Below, piece by piece: positions 1 through 11,087 of a DNA stretch of 64,000 nt (position 1 is its first letter; each line of letters begins with the position of its first letter). A program made the position numbers and the translations under genes. The notes beneath the pieces are model-generated. The model ran no database searches, was not told the origin of the DNA, and worked only from the letters and a program-made list of their open reading frames with translations. Source of the stretch: Gibbula magus (lineage: Eukaryota; Mollusca; Gastropoda; Trochida; Trochidae); contig OW388289.1 of assembly GCA_936450465.1 (NCBI GenBank), forward strand, positions 79,348,593-79,412,592. Reading direction: 5' to 3'.

Positions 1-312
1 TTTTCAGCCCAGTGATGAGGTTGTAGGAGCGTTTCAGCCCAGTGATGAATTGACCGTGCAGAATGTGAATTATAAACACGTTAACTAATTTTATATTCAC
101 TCTTTTAACATTTACAAGTTGTCCAATGCTACTAGAAGTTAAATGCTTCAAAAACCTATAGTACGTATTACATTTTGTTTTTTCTGTAGCTTTTTGTGAG
201 GTTAATGACACTCTGTTTGCTGTCCATATTTTCTTCTCATCTTTTCCTGATTTATTACAGACATAAGGCAGGCCTCAAAGAGAGAGGCGATACACTATGT
301 ACTGCTAGTTAG

Positions 313-522
313 TTAGCTGTCTAGGTACTGACGGTAAAGGTGCAAATCACCGTATGGTTTTTCAGTGATTCGCATGTGGAGGCAATTGAGAGTCTTCCAA
401 TTACGATACTCTTTTGGAACAATATCAGTGAACCTCGTATAGAGTTCTGTCATTAACTGCTGTGATGCTCCTGGTACCACAAGGATAAATTTCACCTTTG
501 GTACATGTATTGAAAAACTGTC
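313..522 (-). CDS. Terminal exon of an unrecognised minus-strand gene
   Basis: Reading the minus strand, a pyrimidine-rich acceptor (TTCTTTTAG, complement of about 523-531) is followed by an open frame of 69 codons beginning DSFSIHVPKVKFILVVPG and ending DLHLYRQYLDS before TAA (complement of 313-315). The frame opens in phase 0 directly after the acceptor. Amino-acid composition is balanced and GC is higher than in the flanks, which favours a real exon over a random open frame. I do not recognise the family and see no motif that gives a function. A second minus frame over 523-794 is probably intron. Upstream exons would lie at higher coordinates; 1083-1238 is a possible partner in matching phase. 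It could also be a decayed gene. Confidence 0.4.
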   Translation of the reverse strand, partial: DSFSIHVPKVKFILVVPGASQQLMTELYTRFTDIVPKEYRNWKTLNCLHMRITEKPYGDLHLYRQYLDS

Positions 523-1082
523 CTAAAAGAAGATTCGTGTGTGTAATGGCTGAGAGTGTAAGTGAGGACACAAGTGCTGAGATGCTCTGGTTCTCCTGGT
601 TTCACCAGACTAGATTTTCTATATGGTATTTTAATTGAGGAACTTTCTATAATAAGATTGAGTGTGCTTTGAGCATGTCCCTTGGTGTTGTCGATAAAGC
701 TCATTATGAAAACTGTTTCTATTATTATTGTTATTATTTGTGTTCTAATGATGTTACTGTCACTGTGAAAGTCTGCTGAGTTTTGCGATGTCACATTTCA
801 CAATACAGAACTTGTCAAACATAAGTTTTTTCATATATATCTCTATAATCCAGTCACGTCATTTTTGAGAGAAGATAATTCCTTCCAATTACCTGTTTGA
901 CTATTATACTTTAATCAATAACCATTGGAAACACATTCGTTGTGATATATATTCGGTATGTTCTTTTGTTACTACAAAGCATTTTTCAACTTACAGTATT
1001 ACAAAATGTGCATAGTCCAAAATATGTTTCTGTGTGGTCTACAATCAGTGCTATGTCCTTTTAATAACATCAATTCATTTAC

Positions 1083-1238
1083 TTTTCTGCTCTGAGGGGT
1101 TTTCACATCTGAGTGTGACGTTATCTGTTCGTGACATAATGGCAGATGTATGTGTCCATTCAGGACTGATGATAATAAGCCTTCACATACCACAGTGACG
1201 GTACACAGTAAAACAGATATAATCAGTAATGTATACAC
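1083..1238 (-). CDS. Possible upstream hydrophobic/signal exon for the gene ending at 313
   Basis: The minus strand has an open segment with a strongly hydrophobic start (VYTLLIISVLLCTVTVVCEG) typical of a signal peptide, followed by a polar stretch with two cysteines. A GTAAAT donor on the minus strand (complement of 1077-1082) ends it in phase 0, which fits the phase-0 acceptor at 522. The weakness is the start: the frame opens with GTG, an in-frame stop lies five codons upstream, and no in-frame ATG is present. A start codon would have to come from another exon, or the segment is not coding. Confidence 0.22.
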
Positions 1239-3079
1239 ATTACACGTTACCTATTCATAGTGGAATAGCTATCACCAACGCATGAATATGGCACATTGCA
1301 AAAAGCACTACTTCAGTAGAGTAACGTTAATCATATCAGTTTTGTTTTCAGTAAATTAATGAAATTCATTAAAAGTATCGAACATGAAGAAAATCTGTGA
1401 TATATAAGGTGCAGAATTGTTATCATAATGGCATTCTTCAGCATGCGCAATTGTGGATTTGATGCCTGCAATCTATCAGGTGGTCGTCTAATGGCGGTAC
1501 ATGTAGTTCAATTGTGTACTGTTATCATTGTAACACGTTTTAATTCTTCTTTGAATTTGAAAGGAAAACAGGACTTCCAATAACCACAATAACTAAAACG
1601 CAATTGTTGTCTATTTCTGAATTATGTATAATCCGTTCCCTGACACAAGACTCTGCTTCAAATGCATGCATTCCGTGGAACGTTTCAATAATGGTCATAG
1701 CTATTTTCGAGTCCGGTCACCTCGGTTCCAGTGTATACGAGACTGATAAAGTTGTAAGATTTCCATCAGGTATCTGCATGGACTCAAACCGCTACGATAC
1801 AATAATACACTGATGTCAATTAGACGCATCATTGTCAATCTTATTCGTCTCAGAGACTGGATTAAATCCCATGCACACGGTTACACAGCACTATGACGTT
1901 TGACGGATGTATTGTAAGAAACCTCATATGCATACCCTAATGGAATACCAACTCTGATTAAATTCAAAGGGCATTTAGGCACACATACTAGCGCGGTTCG
2001 ATTTGAATACATACTCCTTGCATATTATTTTAACATTTTACGTGACTGGTACATGTATTATTTTTGGCTTCGCGGAGGAAACTTCATCACATTACAGTCA
2101 TGCATTAAGTGCCTTGACTTACTACACATGCATTCTAAACTGCAGTCTATTACTAACATGAGTAAAGAAGTATATATAATCATTACCACAATATGTTTAA
2201 TAGCAACGACAACGGTACTGTTCATCCTTAATATAACATGTGACATAGTTTATGCAATAGTATTGTCTAGTACAGTATACATCACCGATATTTATATTGG
2301 TTCAGTTATTGAACTACAATGTAGACTGGTACAATCGAATGCTTACTTCCCCAAGGGATACTTATGTGAACCCATGCCGTTCTATTGGTTATGAATTCGA
2401 TAGTAATAGCATTATTCTCTTGACAATGCCATGTCTAAATAGCTGTTTGATTCACAAACCATATGATAGTTTCACACTATTAAAAGTTATTATACACAAC
2501 ACAAGAATTTTTAAATTTTAAAAATGTCATAAGACATGATATTATATTCACATATATCACTAATTGTCATAATTGTTTTGTTTGCCAAATATGACAAACA
2601 TGAAACCTCATTTATTATTTTGTTTCACGATTAACGTATCACATTTAACATATCTTGAGGTGAGTAAAATAAATAAAACTGTGTGACCATGTTTCCCTTT
2701 TAAACAATTCAAAATTGTTTAATCACGTTATAATCTAAGAGATATTAAACACAAGACCAGTATGAATGTAGGAGAATGTCCGGAAAGCAAGTGTATGACA
2801 TGAAGATGTAGTTACAACATGATAAATGTCTGCTTGTGTCTCTTGTTGTCAACCTGAAACAGCTCAGCTTGCAACGACAAACAAAATACTCAAACTGGCC
2901 CAGCAGGTTTAATGCACTCGACGGCATTTAAAACTTTGAGGTGTATGTATCATCTGCACACAAAATGACAATGAAAATACGATGGAGAAATGACGTGTCT
3001 CGCAAAGAAACTTAAGGATCAAATTGTATTGTCCTCGTGGTCATTATAGAAACCGAATACATGATTGTCATTATTTTAC
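1239..3079. other. No gene seen
   Basis: AT-rich sequence with only short open frames on both strands that lack convincing splice context or recognisable protein content. No repeat array or RNA gene was seen. Confidence 0.4.
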
Positions 3080-3757
3080 AATAATAATTATTGTGTGTCA
3101 TTGATATTTCCTATATCTATATATGCCTACAAGCGTTGCATTAAATATTGGTATAAGTTGTTAAATATGCCCGTATCTCGTTTCCCCGGAAAGTGCTACA
3201 ATTTAATGTTGCTGGATGTTTCATATGGTAAACCCAACTGGGCCTGGGAGAATCAATACATTTCCCATTTTGATTCTTTTCTGTCTGAATTCATGAGCAG
3301 GGCTCAGAATATGTATATACAGGGCTGACATGAATCTTTGACTTCAAGCTCGAAAACGTATTCGTATTCATTATATAAACATGTATTTTCTGCTGAATTA
3401 TATCTAAGCTGTATAAGTATCAAACGTGTCCGTACTGCTCTTGCCCAGTTCAGTTGCAGCTCACATCAATTAAATATTGAAACGGTTAGATATACCAATA
3501 CTCCTAGGAACCTTAGATTTTGTCATATGTGTAATGATGGTCACACTGAGAACGAGTTTCATTTTATCCTAATATGTTCTGCCTACAATCATATTCGTAA
3601 GTAATATATCCCTGCAAATTACTATTCTTATCCTTCATTGCATAATATATTGCCTTGATGTATGTTGATAACTCCAGTGTTCTGCGTAACCTGGCTGTGT
3701 ACATTTTCTATGCGAATAAGCAACGCAATAGCCGCTTGTTGGCTGTATGATGTAATA
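3080..3757 (+). pseudogene. LINE (non-LTR retrotransposon) ORF2 C-terminal relic
   Basis: Conceptual translation on the plus strand gives the region that follows the reverse-transcriptase core in many animal LINEs. An early part reads YKRCIKYWYKLLNMP..GKCYNLMLLDVSYGKPNWA. It is followed, past an in-frame TGA at 3326-3328, by YLSCISIKRVRTALAQFSC, SSHQLNIE and a CxxC-H-C knuckle (FCHMC...ENEFHFILICSAY). After two more stops and a frameshift the frame ends with DNSSVLRNLAVYIFYANK near 3666-3750. At least three stops and one frameshift show it is dead. The reverse-transcriptase core itself is absent upstream, so this is a 5'-truncated copy. The LINE clade cannot be fixed from this fragment. Confidence 0.72.
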
Positions 3758-4016
3758 TGTATAATGGGCCGATGGCCTACATGCATGACATACACCTGAA
3801 TAAAGAAATGTTTTATGTTGTGTTAAATAATATTGAAGAAAAACTCCCAACTTGCGATTTATTGCTGGATTGTAATTCTGTTGACCAACTGCTCAGACCA
3901 AAAATCGTTCAATACAGGTATGTTTTGTTGAAGATTAATAATGTGTTATTCATCTCATAGTTATTTTAGTTGATGCAAAATGTAATTCTAGTTAAGTGCA
4001 ATACAGAAAGTATGTG

Positions 4017-4650
4017 CACAGGAAAAATGAGCTGGTTTCCAGAACACTGAAACTAACAGGATACCCAATGGAAACCATTATTTCCAGTTGGTATCCAGAC
4101 AGTTTTTCACAGTTTCCATGTGGTTTCCAGCAACACTGAAACTGAATTTTGCACCAGTATCCGGATGGTATCCAGTGCGAATAATTACCCACTCCTCCAA
4201 GTGGTATCCACCTGGTTTCCATGAACAACTTTCTTGTAGGTTTCAACTCAGTTTCCATGTGATAGTTTCCACTTGGTTTCCACTTGGTTTCCATATTTCT
4301 TAGTTTACACTTGGTTTCAACTTGGTTACCATGTTCAGGTTTACTGTAGGTTTCAGTCTGGTTTCCATGTTTAGGTTTATTGTAGGTTTCAGTCTGGTTT
4401 CCATGTTACGGTTTACTGTAGGTTTCAACCTAGTTTCCATGTTCAGGTTTACTGTAGGTTTCAGTGTGGTTTTAGTATAACGGTTTACTGTAGGTTTCAG
4501 TCTGGTTTCAGTGTAATGGTTTACTGTAGGTTTCAGTGTGGTTTCAGTGTGATTTCAGTGTAATGGTTTACTGTAGGTTTCAGTCTGGTTTCCATGTTAA
4601 GGTTCACTGTAGGTTTCAGTTTAATGGTTTACTATAGGTTTCAACCTGGT
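4017..4650. repeat. GGTTTCC-rich region with a roughly 36 bp minisatellite
   Basis: From about 4030 the sequence is saturated with GGTTTCCA and GGTATCCA motifs. From about 4282 to 4650 it becomes a degenerate tandem array with a unit close to GGTTTACTGTAGGTTTCAG followed by TCTGGTTTCCATGTTA, roughly nine copies of about 36 bp. The open frames here are by-products of the repeat. Motif content matches, in inverted sense, the array at 7376-8066. Confidence 0.7.
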
Positions 4651-5347
4651 GTCCATAGTTGACATGTGCATGTTGTTCTAAACACGCATAACAAGCATGT
4701 TATGATTTAAATGAATACAGTGTTAACACCTACAGCATCAACTGCTATCTTAAATCAAGAGCAATAATGCTTCTGAGAAAATAATTCTACTAATGACAAA
4801 AATAATTGTACTTTGTTATAAAGTTTATTACATAAATATGCCAATAGCAAAGTCAATCTTGAAATGTTATTTTAACTAATTGCAAAAAAAGAAAAGACAC
4901 TTTGCCGGTTGTGTACTAGTAATACAAAACAAGTGTGTTGCATTATTTAGTTTATTACGTAAGTGTCAATTGCAGAGCAAATACTTTACTAAGAGAAGAC
5001 ATCTGACAATCAAATCTAAGGAATGTATTCAAATGATATCAAGTACACAATACCATATAGTTATCTTATTTATGAAGATCCTAGATATACATTTACACAT
5101 TGCATTATTTAAAATTACTTCATAAATCATCCAGCAAAATGCCATAACTGGATGACGAGGTAAAATAACAGGGCATTGCTGCTGATGAAGAAAGACGATC
5201 ACTGATCATTCTGTGGTTATATTCTCGATTTATACCATTACTATTCAATATATGTTAGGAACAGGTGGTTTTATTTTCCTCGGGTAAACGGCCCGGGGTT
5301 AATTACATCACTAATCCTCCGGGGTGATTTCACTCTTCAGCTTCAGC

Positions 5348-5450
5348 TTAAAAAATGTCTGTGTCCTCAATGGGAATGATATTTCGACCAAATGGTATGC
5401 TCATCTTCAAGTCTTTGACCGACCACATGGTTCCTTCGTGTTCTTCTAGG
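5348..5450 (-). CDS. Terminal exon of an unrecognised minus-strand gene (model at 5.3-6.7 kb)
   Basis: On the minus strand a strong acceptor (CGTTTTACTTTTACAG, complement of 5451-5466) is followed by one base and 33 codons, reading LEEHEGTMWSVKDLKMSIPF then GRNIIPIEDTDIF, and TAA (complement of 5348-5350). The phase (one base completing a codon) fits the exon at 5657-5705, which ends with two bases. No family recognised. The strong acceptor and non-repetitive protein sequence argue for a genuine exon. It lies between two GGTTTCC-rich arrays, so a gene tail carried inside a mobile element cannot be excluded. Confidence 0.5.
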
Positions 5451-5656
5451 CTGTAAAAGTAAAACGAACATAAAAATGATATTAATGATCAACATAAATC
5501 GAAATTGGTACAACCTCAGTTTTACTTATTTGGAGTGATTTAGTAAGATACACAGTCATACATTCTGATTTGCCAGATATTATTATTTTGTATACTGCAA
5601 TTATTACATTAGTTCTTAGGCTAAGTTTTGAAACACATGTACCTGTTATAGGCTAC

Positions 5657-5705
5657 GGTGAGAGGTCATCTATCGCCTTCTTCAAGTTTCCCATATGCAG
5701 GAATG
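5657..5705 (-). CDS. Internal micro-exon of the 5.3-6.7 kb minus-strand gene
   Basis: 49 bp on the minus strand between an acceptor ACATTTCAG and a donor ACC|GTAGCC. It reads FLHMGNLKKAIDDLS with split codons at both ends: two bases in, completing Ala with the exon at 6617, and two bases out, completing Pro with the exon at 5348. Joining the three exons keeps one frame throughout. The donor is not strong, and if it is skipped the frame meets a TAG at once. Confidence 0.42.
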
Positions 5706-6616
5706 CTGAAATGTTATAAAAGTATCAATTTTTAATAAAAGAAACATGAATATCAAAGGGGTATTTCATATTCTAACTAAATATAAAGGTCATAATCTTT
5801 TATTTTATTCTATTTTTTTATTTTCCATATAAAGGTCATAATATGATATTCAAAAATATACATCAGTACAACAACTCTTGAATGTAATTTTTATGTATTC
5901 GTATGTTATAATGAATCAAGAAATAAGAGACTGTTTGTCTTGATACAATAAACATTGACAAGGTTTCATAATAAATTAAAAAAATCTATTATGCTTTCAT
6001 AACAAACATCACAACAAAATATGTCTAATATATCATGCGGCATAGTAAATATAAAGAAATGTTCTACATAATGATATTTGTATAATTTAGTAAAATGGTA
6101 CATATTCTCATATATAATGTATTTTAAGTCTGTTAATTCTGAACATCGTATGGTATTAACATTCTAACATATTCCCTTGCACTATATTTGTTATCAATTT
6201 GGAAGATACGTGATGTTGTTTTAAATAATGAATTTGTTATAGATGAATAGTGTGAATTTTAATTTCAAAAATTTAGAAAAAAGTCCATTGTCCAAAATCA
6301 ATGAGGTTGTCTATATAGAGTTATGACGTACGTGTATTACTTTTGATTTTTATTCTCATGGTTAACGTTTTAAAATAACTTTAGGTCTTCTTCAGTTTTG
6401 CAAGTTTTGATTTATTTTGTTCTGTAAGAATGAAAACGTTTCATACAGGGTGTGCCCTGACTGCTTTCAGAAACACAATTACTTTATTTTCAATGTTACA
6501 ATATTTCGAAGGTATTTGATCAACTTTATTTAATTTGTTATTCAATCATTATCATATTGGACACACATAATATGAAAAACATGAACTGTAAGTATTACAT
6601 GAAATACTCACTGTAC

Positions 6617-6656
6617 CTGCGTTCAGTTGTAGAAATGTCATGTTGTTTTGCCCTCC
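6617..6656 (-). CDS. Internal micro-exon of the 5.3-6.7 kb minus-strand gene
   Basis: 40 bp on the minus strand, acceptor TTGTCATTCAG and donor G|GTACAG, reading GGQNNMTFLQLNA plus one base. Phase 0 in, phase 1 out, which matches the next exon. Earlier exons should lie at higher coordinates but I could not place them. Confidence 0.38.
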
Positions 6657-7375
6657 CTGAATGACAACAGTTGCTGCCACTGAAGTTCACGTACACCCGG
6701 CAGATAAGATTCTAGCTGTTTCTTCAATCAGTCACGGGTTATACTGGCAATTTAATCGCGCCAAAATGTGGATGATGAACAAAGCTCTTTGTCTGAGAGA
6801 GCACATGGTCTGGCTGTTACATAACACCATATGGTGGACAGCGAGCGTCCGGCGATACGGCCGGCCCATACATTTGACCTACATCTAATTAATAAATTAA
6901 GGCTCACTAAATCTTAGGGTTTGTAATTGGTATAATTGTTTAGATGTTAAATAGTAAGTCCAACATTACACACGCAATACAATGAATAATACAATAAAAA
7001 CATATCATGGTTGATATAAGTTATGGCATTGTCGAAATGAAAAGGAATACGGTACATATCATATCATATCAATCAAGGCTTTCAGTTATTTAGTTGTTTA
7101 TATAAATATAACATTTGCAAGACTTTATCTTTCTCAAAAGTACAGTTAACCATTCTTTGTTAAAGCTTCATCTGAAAAATTGATTTGAACATTTTTATCA
7201 TAATAATTGATATTGAATTACTTTGCTTTGAATACATGTGCAATTTGAAATATTGGATAACTAATTTGGTTTCTATGGGTCTTTTGATTTGAACAAATTG
7301 TTACAAATGAATACACGGGTTATTAATTAGTTCATTATATGTTTCCATTACACTACATTACACTACATAACACTT

Positions 7376-8066
7376 GATAGTTTCATGTTGGTTTCCAATT
7401 AATGGAATCAGTAATTGTAAATTTCAGGTAATGAAACCAACATTAAACTATACATGATAGTTTCATGTTGGTTTCCATTTTCGGGAAACAATAATTGTAA
7501 TTTACACTAATGGAAACCAACATGAAACTTCACATTATAGTTCGAAACCAGGTTGCCAAGTTTCAGTGATAGGATAGCAAGTGGATACCCCTATTACCAA
7601 GTTAACAGTTGGTTTCCCGATTTCAGGATACTCAGTCATGTTTGCTGTGGTAGTTTCATGTTGGTTTCCATTTAATGGAATCTTTCAATGCAGATTTCCA
7701 GGAATGGAAACCAACATGAAACTTCACTTGATAGTTTCATGTCGGTTTCCATTTTCTGGAAACAATGATTGCAATTTACAGGAATGGAAACTAACATGAA
7801 ACTTCAGATTATGGTTTCATGTTGATTTCCATTTCATGGAAACATTGACTGCAATTTCCAGGAATGGAAACCAACATGAAACACATAACCATGGTTTCCA
7901 GTTGGTTTCCATCACGGAAATACTTAATGTTATAGAATCCAAAATGGATTCTAGTTGGAAACCAGGTTACCTAGTTTCAGCAGATGGATACCAAGTGGAT
8001 ACTCCTATTACCCAGTTTCCAGTTGGTTTCCAGATTGCAGGATACTCAGTCATTTTTGCTGTGGTG
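7376..8066. repeat. Array of palindromic units with a longer direct repeat
   Basis: About five units of roughly 75-80 bp, each an imperfect palindrome: GTTTCATGTTGGTTTCCATT on the left and its complement AATGGAAACCAACATGAAAC on the right of a short centre. They sit at about 7376-7450, 7456-7535, 7650-7725, 7731-7805 and 7811-7885. Interleaved is a direct repeat of about 110 bp (about 7547-7650 and 7959-8066) sharing GGATACTCAGTCAT and TTTGCTGTGGT. The long open frames at 7581-8267 are repeat artefacts. Confidence 0.75.
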
Positions 8067-8385
8067 GTGAAGCTCTTTAAAGTATTTGAAATGTATTTGT
8101 TATCAGTAATATGTGCTTTATATTTCATCAATGTAAATCAATTCAAAGTGTTACAATGGAGAATTCAAATACATTATATATATTTAGGATTTCCATTACC
8201 AAATAACACTTTCAGAATTAAGCCAACATTTTGGCGTCTCTATCACAAAGATATCGGGCAAGTGTAAGCTTTTCGAAATGAGGATCTTTGCGACATTGTA
8301 AATCCGGTGGACATTATACTGAGCCAAAAAGGTTAAGGATCATTTGACTTTTTGTTTATTTTGACATTATTTTTCTATGTGCAAT

Positions 8386-8530
8386 TTTAGCCCCATTCTA
8401 CCACTACTGCTTCAAGGTCGCATTTCAAAATGCCCTGCGTCACCAACAACCCCAAATGAGCTCGCTAACGCCCTTGTTGGTGAATGGCATCAGATTCCAT
8501 ATCAACTGTTTCAAAACATTTCCTTATATT
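8386..8530 (+). pseudogene. Possible Tc1/mariner-like DDE transposase C-terminal scrap
   Basis: The plus-strand frame contains PTTPNELANALVGEWHQIPY, which resembles the stretch near the end of DDE transposases of the Tc1 type (order: leader, eL..aL..eW..iP). The residues that should follow (SM-R-R-like) are not recognisable and no catalytic Asp/Glu region is present. If the match is right it is a short decayed fragment; a chance resemblance is quite possible. Confidence 0.25.
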
Positions 8531-9219
8531 TTCAAGACGTTCTTAAGCCGTATTTAATGCACGAAATTGGCATATACATGTACGCCATTGCAGTTTATTT
8601 CAATCCAGTTTCAGATGATTTAAAAAATTGCGATTCTGATGCAACGTACGCGTAACTCTGTACATTTCTGAATAAAAACATTAGAAAGCTGATTTTTGGT
8701 TGATTATTTTTCTATCGCAATGACGTTAATAAGAATATTATTCATAATCTTGTTTCTTTTACACACATTTTCATAATAAGGGGAAAATCCTATGGTTTTT
8801 AACTTTTTTTTCTCAGTATATTTTGACTCCATAAGTGGATACGAAGATATAGTAATACTTCTTAGTCACGAGTTGTAACGTTGGGCATTGGATATTGTGT
8901 TGCTAAACTTAACATGTATATTGCGGCAGAAATTCACAGTTGTGTTGACCTTACTACACTGGTACCTCTAAGAAAAATTGAACAGCCGTCGAGTATCTTT
9001 CATAATATCTTATATTATTTGGCGTTCATATGTGCTGATTTGAGTTCAAATAATTTCATTCGACTTGCATATCAATACCCTATCGTCATATATATTATAA
9101 TCACTTGTTTTCGATGAAATTTGAGCAACATCATAATGCATGTGCAAAAGCCGAAACTGCACAATGCACAGTAGTGTATGCCCTTTTAAACACTACCAAC
9201 CCAAATTTATAATTTTGTC

Positions 9220-9440
9220 TGTTGTAGATAAGTTTCCAAAAGTTCGTTTTACGAATTGGCGCTCGCGAGTACATTGTCCGGTTTTCGATCAGAAATCACT
9301 ACTATCATCTTTATATCGTCACTTTACTGAGTCGACTGTCTTTAAAACGTTAATTATCGGCAACAGTGAGCACTTGTCGATAAAATAATACCATTTCTAA
9401 AGTTGACATATGTGACTTCAACCCAACCGCTCTTTAAAAT
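9220..9440 (+). repeat. Dispersed repeat, copy 1
   Basis: A segment of about 210 bp starting TGTTGTAGATAAGTTTCC and ending around GACATATGTGACTTCAAC recurs, diverged but in the same orientation, at about 45347-45575. Shared blocks include CATCTTTATATCGTCA and GACATATGTGACT. The open frame at 9140-9388 overlaps it and is not considered a gene. Confidence 0.7.
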
Positions 9441-10952
9441 ACAATTTGTGTTGATTTTACAAGCGCAGCCACTTATCTTATTTAGCATTCACGATGTATT
9501 ATGCACACTATAAATCAGATGATCTTTATCTCTACCCATACTTGGATGAAACAGCGAGACGCATTGTGGACGTATATTACTAAATATATACAATTATTGT
9601 TAATTTACAATTACCAAAACATGTATAACGTGTTTATTTATATTCTGTGAAAGGGCAATATGTCTGTTAAACAACTAAATTTCAAAGACTCCCTTTGAAA
9701 TAAGACCGGATAAACATGTTTAATGCGAATAATAAGACTGTTTAACGATATGCAGTGAGCCTGTGCAACGCTTTACAGGGCATCTGAGTTCGTCGGTTTC
9801 AGTTATGGCCTTCAAAAATAATTATATACGAGGATTACGTAAGTTAAGTTAATGAAATGCTCGCTTTGTTCGGTCAAGGTCAACAATACATGTATGCATT
9901 GTTGAATAATTCAGTACTAAATTTCCAGTGGCTTGCTTGCATAAAATGGTACGTGGTGGATGATATTTTGTACTCGTTATGATTGTATTTAGTTGTAACT
10001 GATAGTGTTTGGACATATCATGGATACTCTAAATTGTGTCCTACCATTTTAATCAGCTAACATAGATAATATAGAAAACACAATAAATAAAGATACATAG
10101 ACGAGTTTTTAAATAGTACACAATCTTACATTATTATATTAGGATCACAATATATGCAATATTTATTTACGAAAATGATTCGGGATGTGAACCCACACCC
10201 TCAGAGTCAGACACCTACATGTATCAACAGAAGTGAAGGCAACTGACAGTTACAGGTCTTAAATACATTACAGGGTTGAAAAAAGAGTATTAATCTATTG
10301 AGTGACATCTCCAGTCCTGTCTTCATTAATATTTTCACCTGATAGTTAACTACAGGTATATATTATTTACGTGTTGGCGTAAAGCAGTCACTACTGTATG
10401 TGGATGGCTATAACCGCCTCAGCGTCTCCCGTGAATTATAACACTAAGTATAACGTCAGTTAAATACACTAAACGATAATATTAATATACTGTAACGGTA
10501 ATAATACACGAGTATAATACTCTTACACGTATTGCGTCATTAATGATGGACATCTGTATCGTTAAATTACTAGTACAATAATTTGAAACTCAATACAAAA
10601 AATCCTTTATCGTTTGATAAAAAAAATAATATTATGCAGAATTCAGTAAGTAGTACCCTTTAGAGTCGTATAATATGAAGCAATGGATCCAAAAATATAT
10701 AGAGCTTTATACAAAAAGAATATGTACGGCATATATATGGTGAAGCAACATCATGTTCTCTTTATTCGCGTCTCGTAATGTTAATGATGTTATTATATCT
10801 TATTCCGATGTACGTATGTGTCTGGTCAGGAACTAAACATGTCACGTTCACCACATATCACGTTGACCAGGCGCCACAAAACTGACGTACAGTGTGTATA
10901 CGCATGACAAAATGGATGAATTGTTTTAAAATTACCCTATAATTGTCTATAG
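9441..10952. other. No gene seen; one tRNA-like B-box trace on the minus strand
   Basis: AT-rich. Around 10172-10220 the minus strand reads GTGGGTTCACATCCCG, similar to a tRNA/SINE B box (GGTTCNANNCC), without a convincing A box, so it is at most a SINE fragment. Confidence 0.3.
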
Positions 10953-11087
10953 GTGTGTCTTGACATAGACACGTCCTTGTTGACCTGCGATGTGACCTCG
11001 TCCATACTGAAAACTCCTCAGTCGGCCAGGGAGTCGATAGGACGGCTTGTAATTGACCATTACATTGCGACCGAGTTTGACCTGTGA
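10953..11087. other. Coding-like segment of undecided strand
   Basis: A GC-richer block is open on both strands with a splice-like border. Plus strand: after TCTATAG, a frame reading VCLDIDTSLLTCDVTSSILK and onward to IATEFDL, then TGA. Minus strand: after CTCCTTGAATGTCACAG (complement of about 11088-11104), a frame reading VKLGRNVMVNYKPSYRLPGR and onward to RVYVKTHL, then TAG. Both look protein-like and I cannot choose. It may be a terminal exon of a gene on either strand. Confidence 0.25.

Noticed and set aside
3992..4303. Coding frames on both strands rich in METKW/GFH words
   Set aside because: By-product of the same GGTTTCCA repeat; both strands are open because the repeat lacks stop words.
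7581..8267. Protein-coding genes in the long plus-strand frames
   Set aside because: The frames simply translate the GGTTTCC/GGAAACC palindromic repeat units; the protein is repetitive in step with the DNA repeat.
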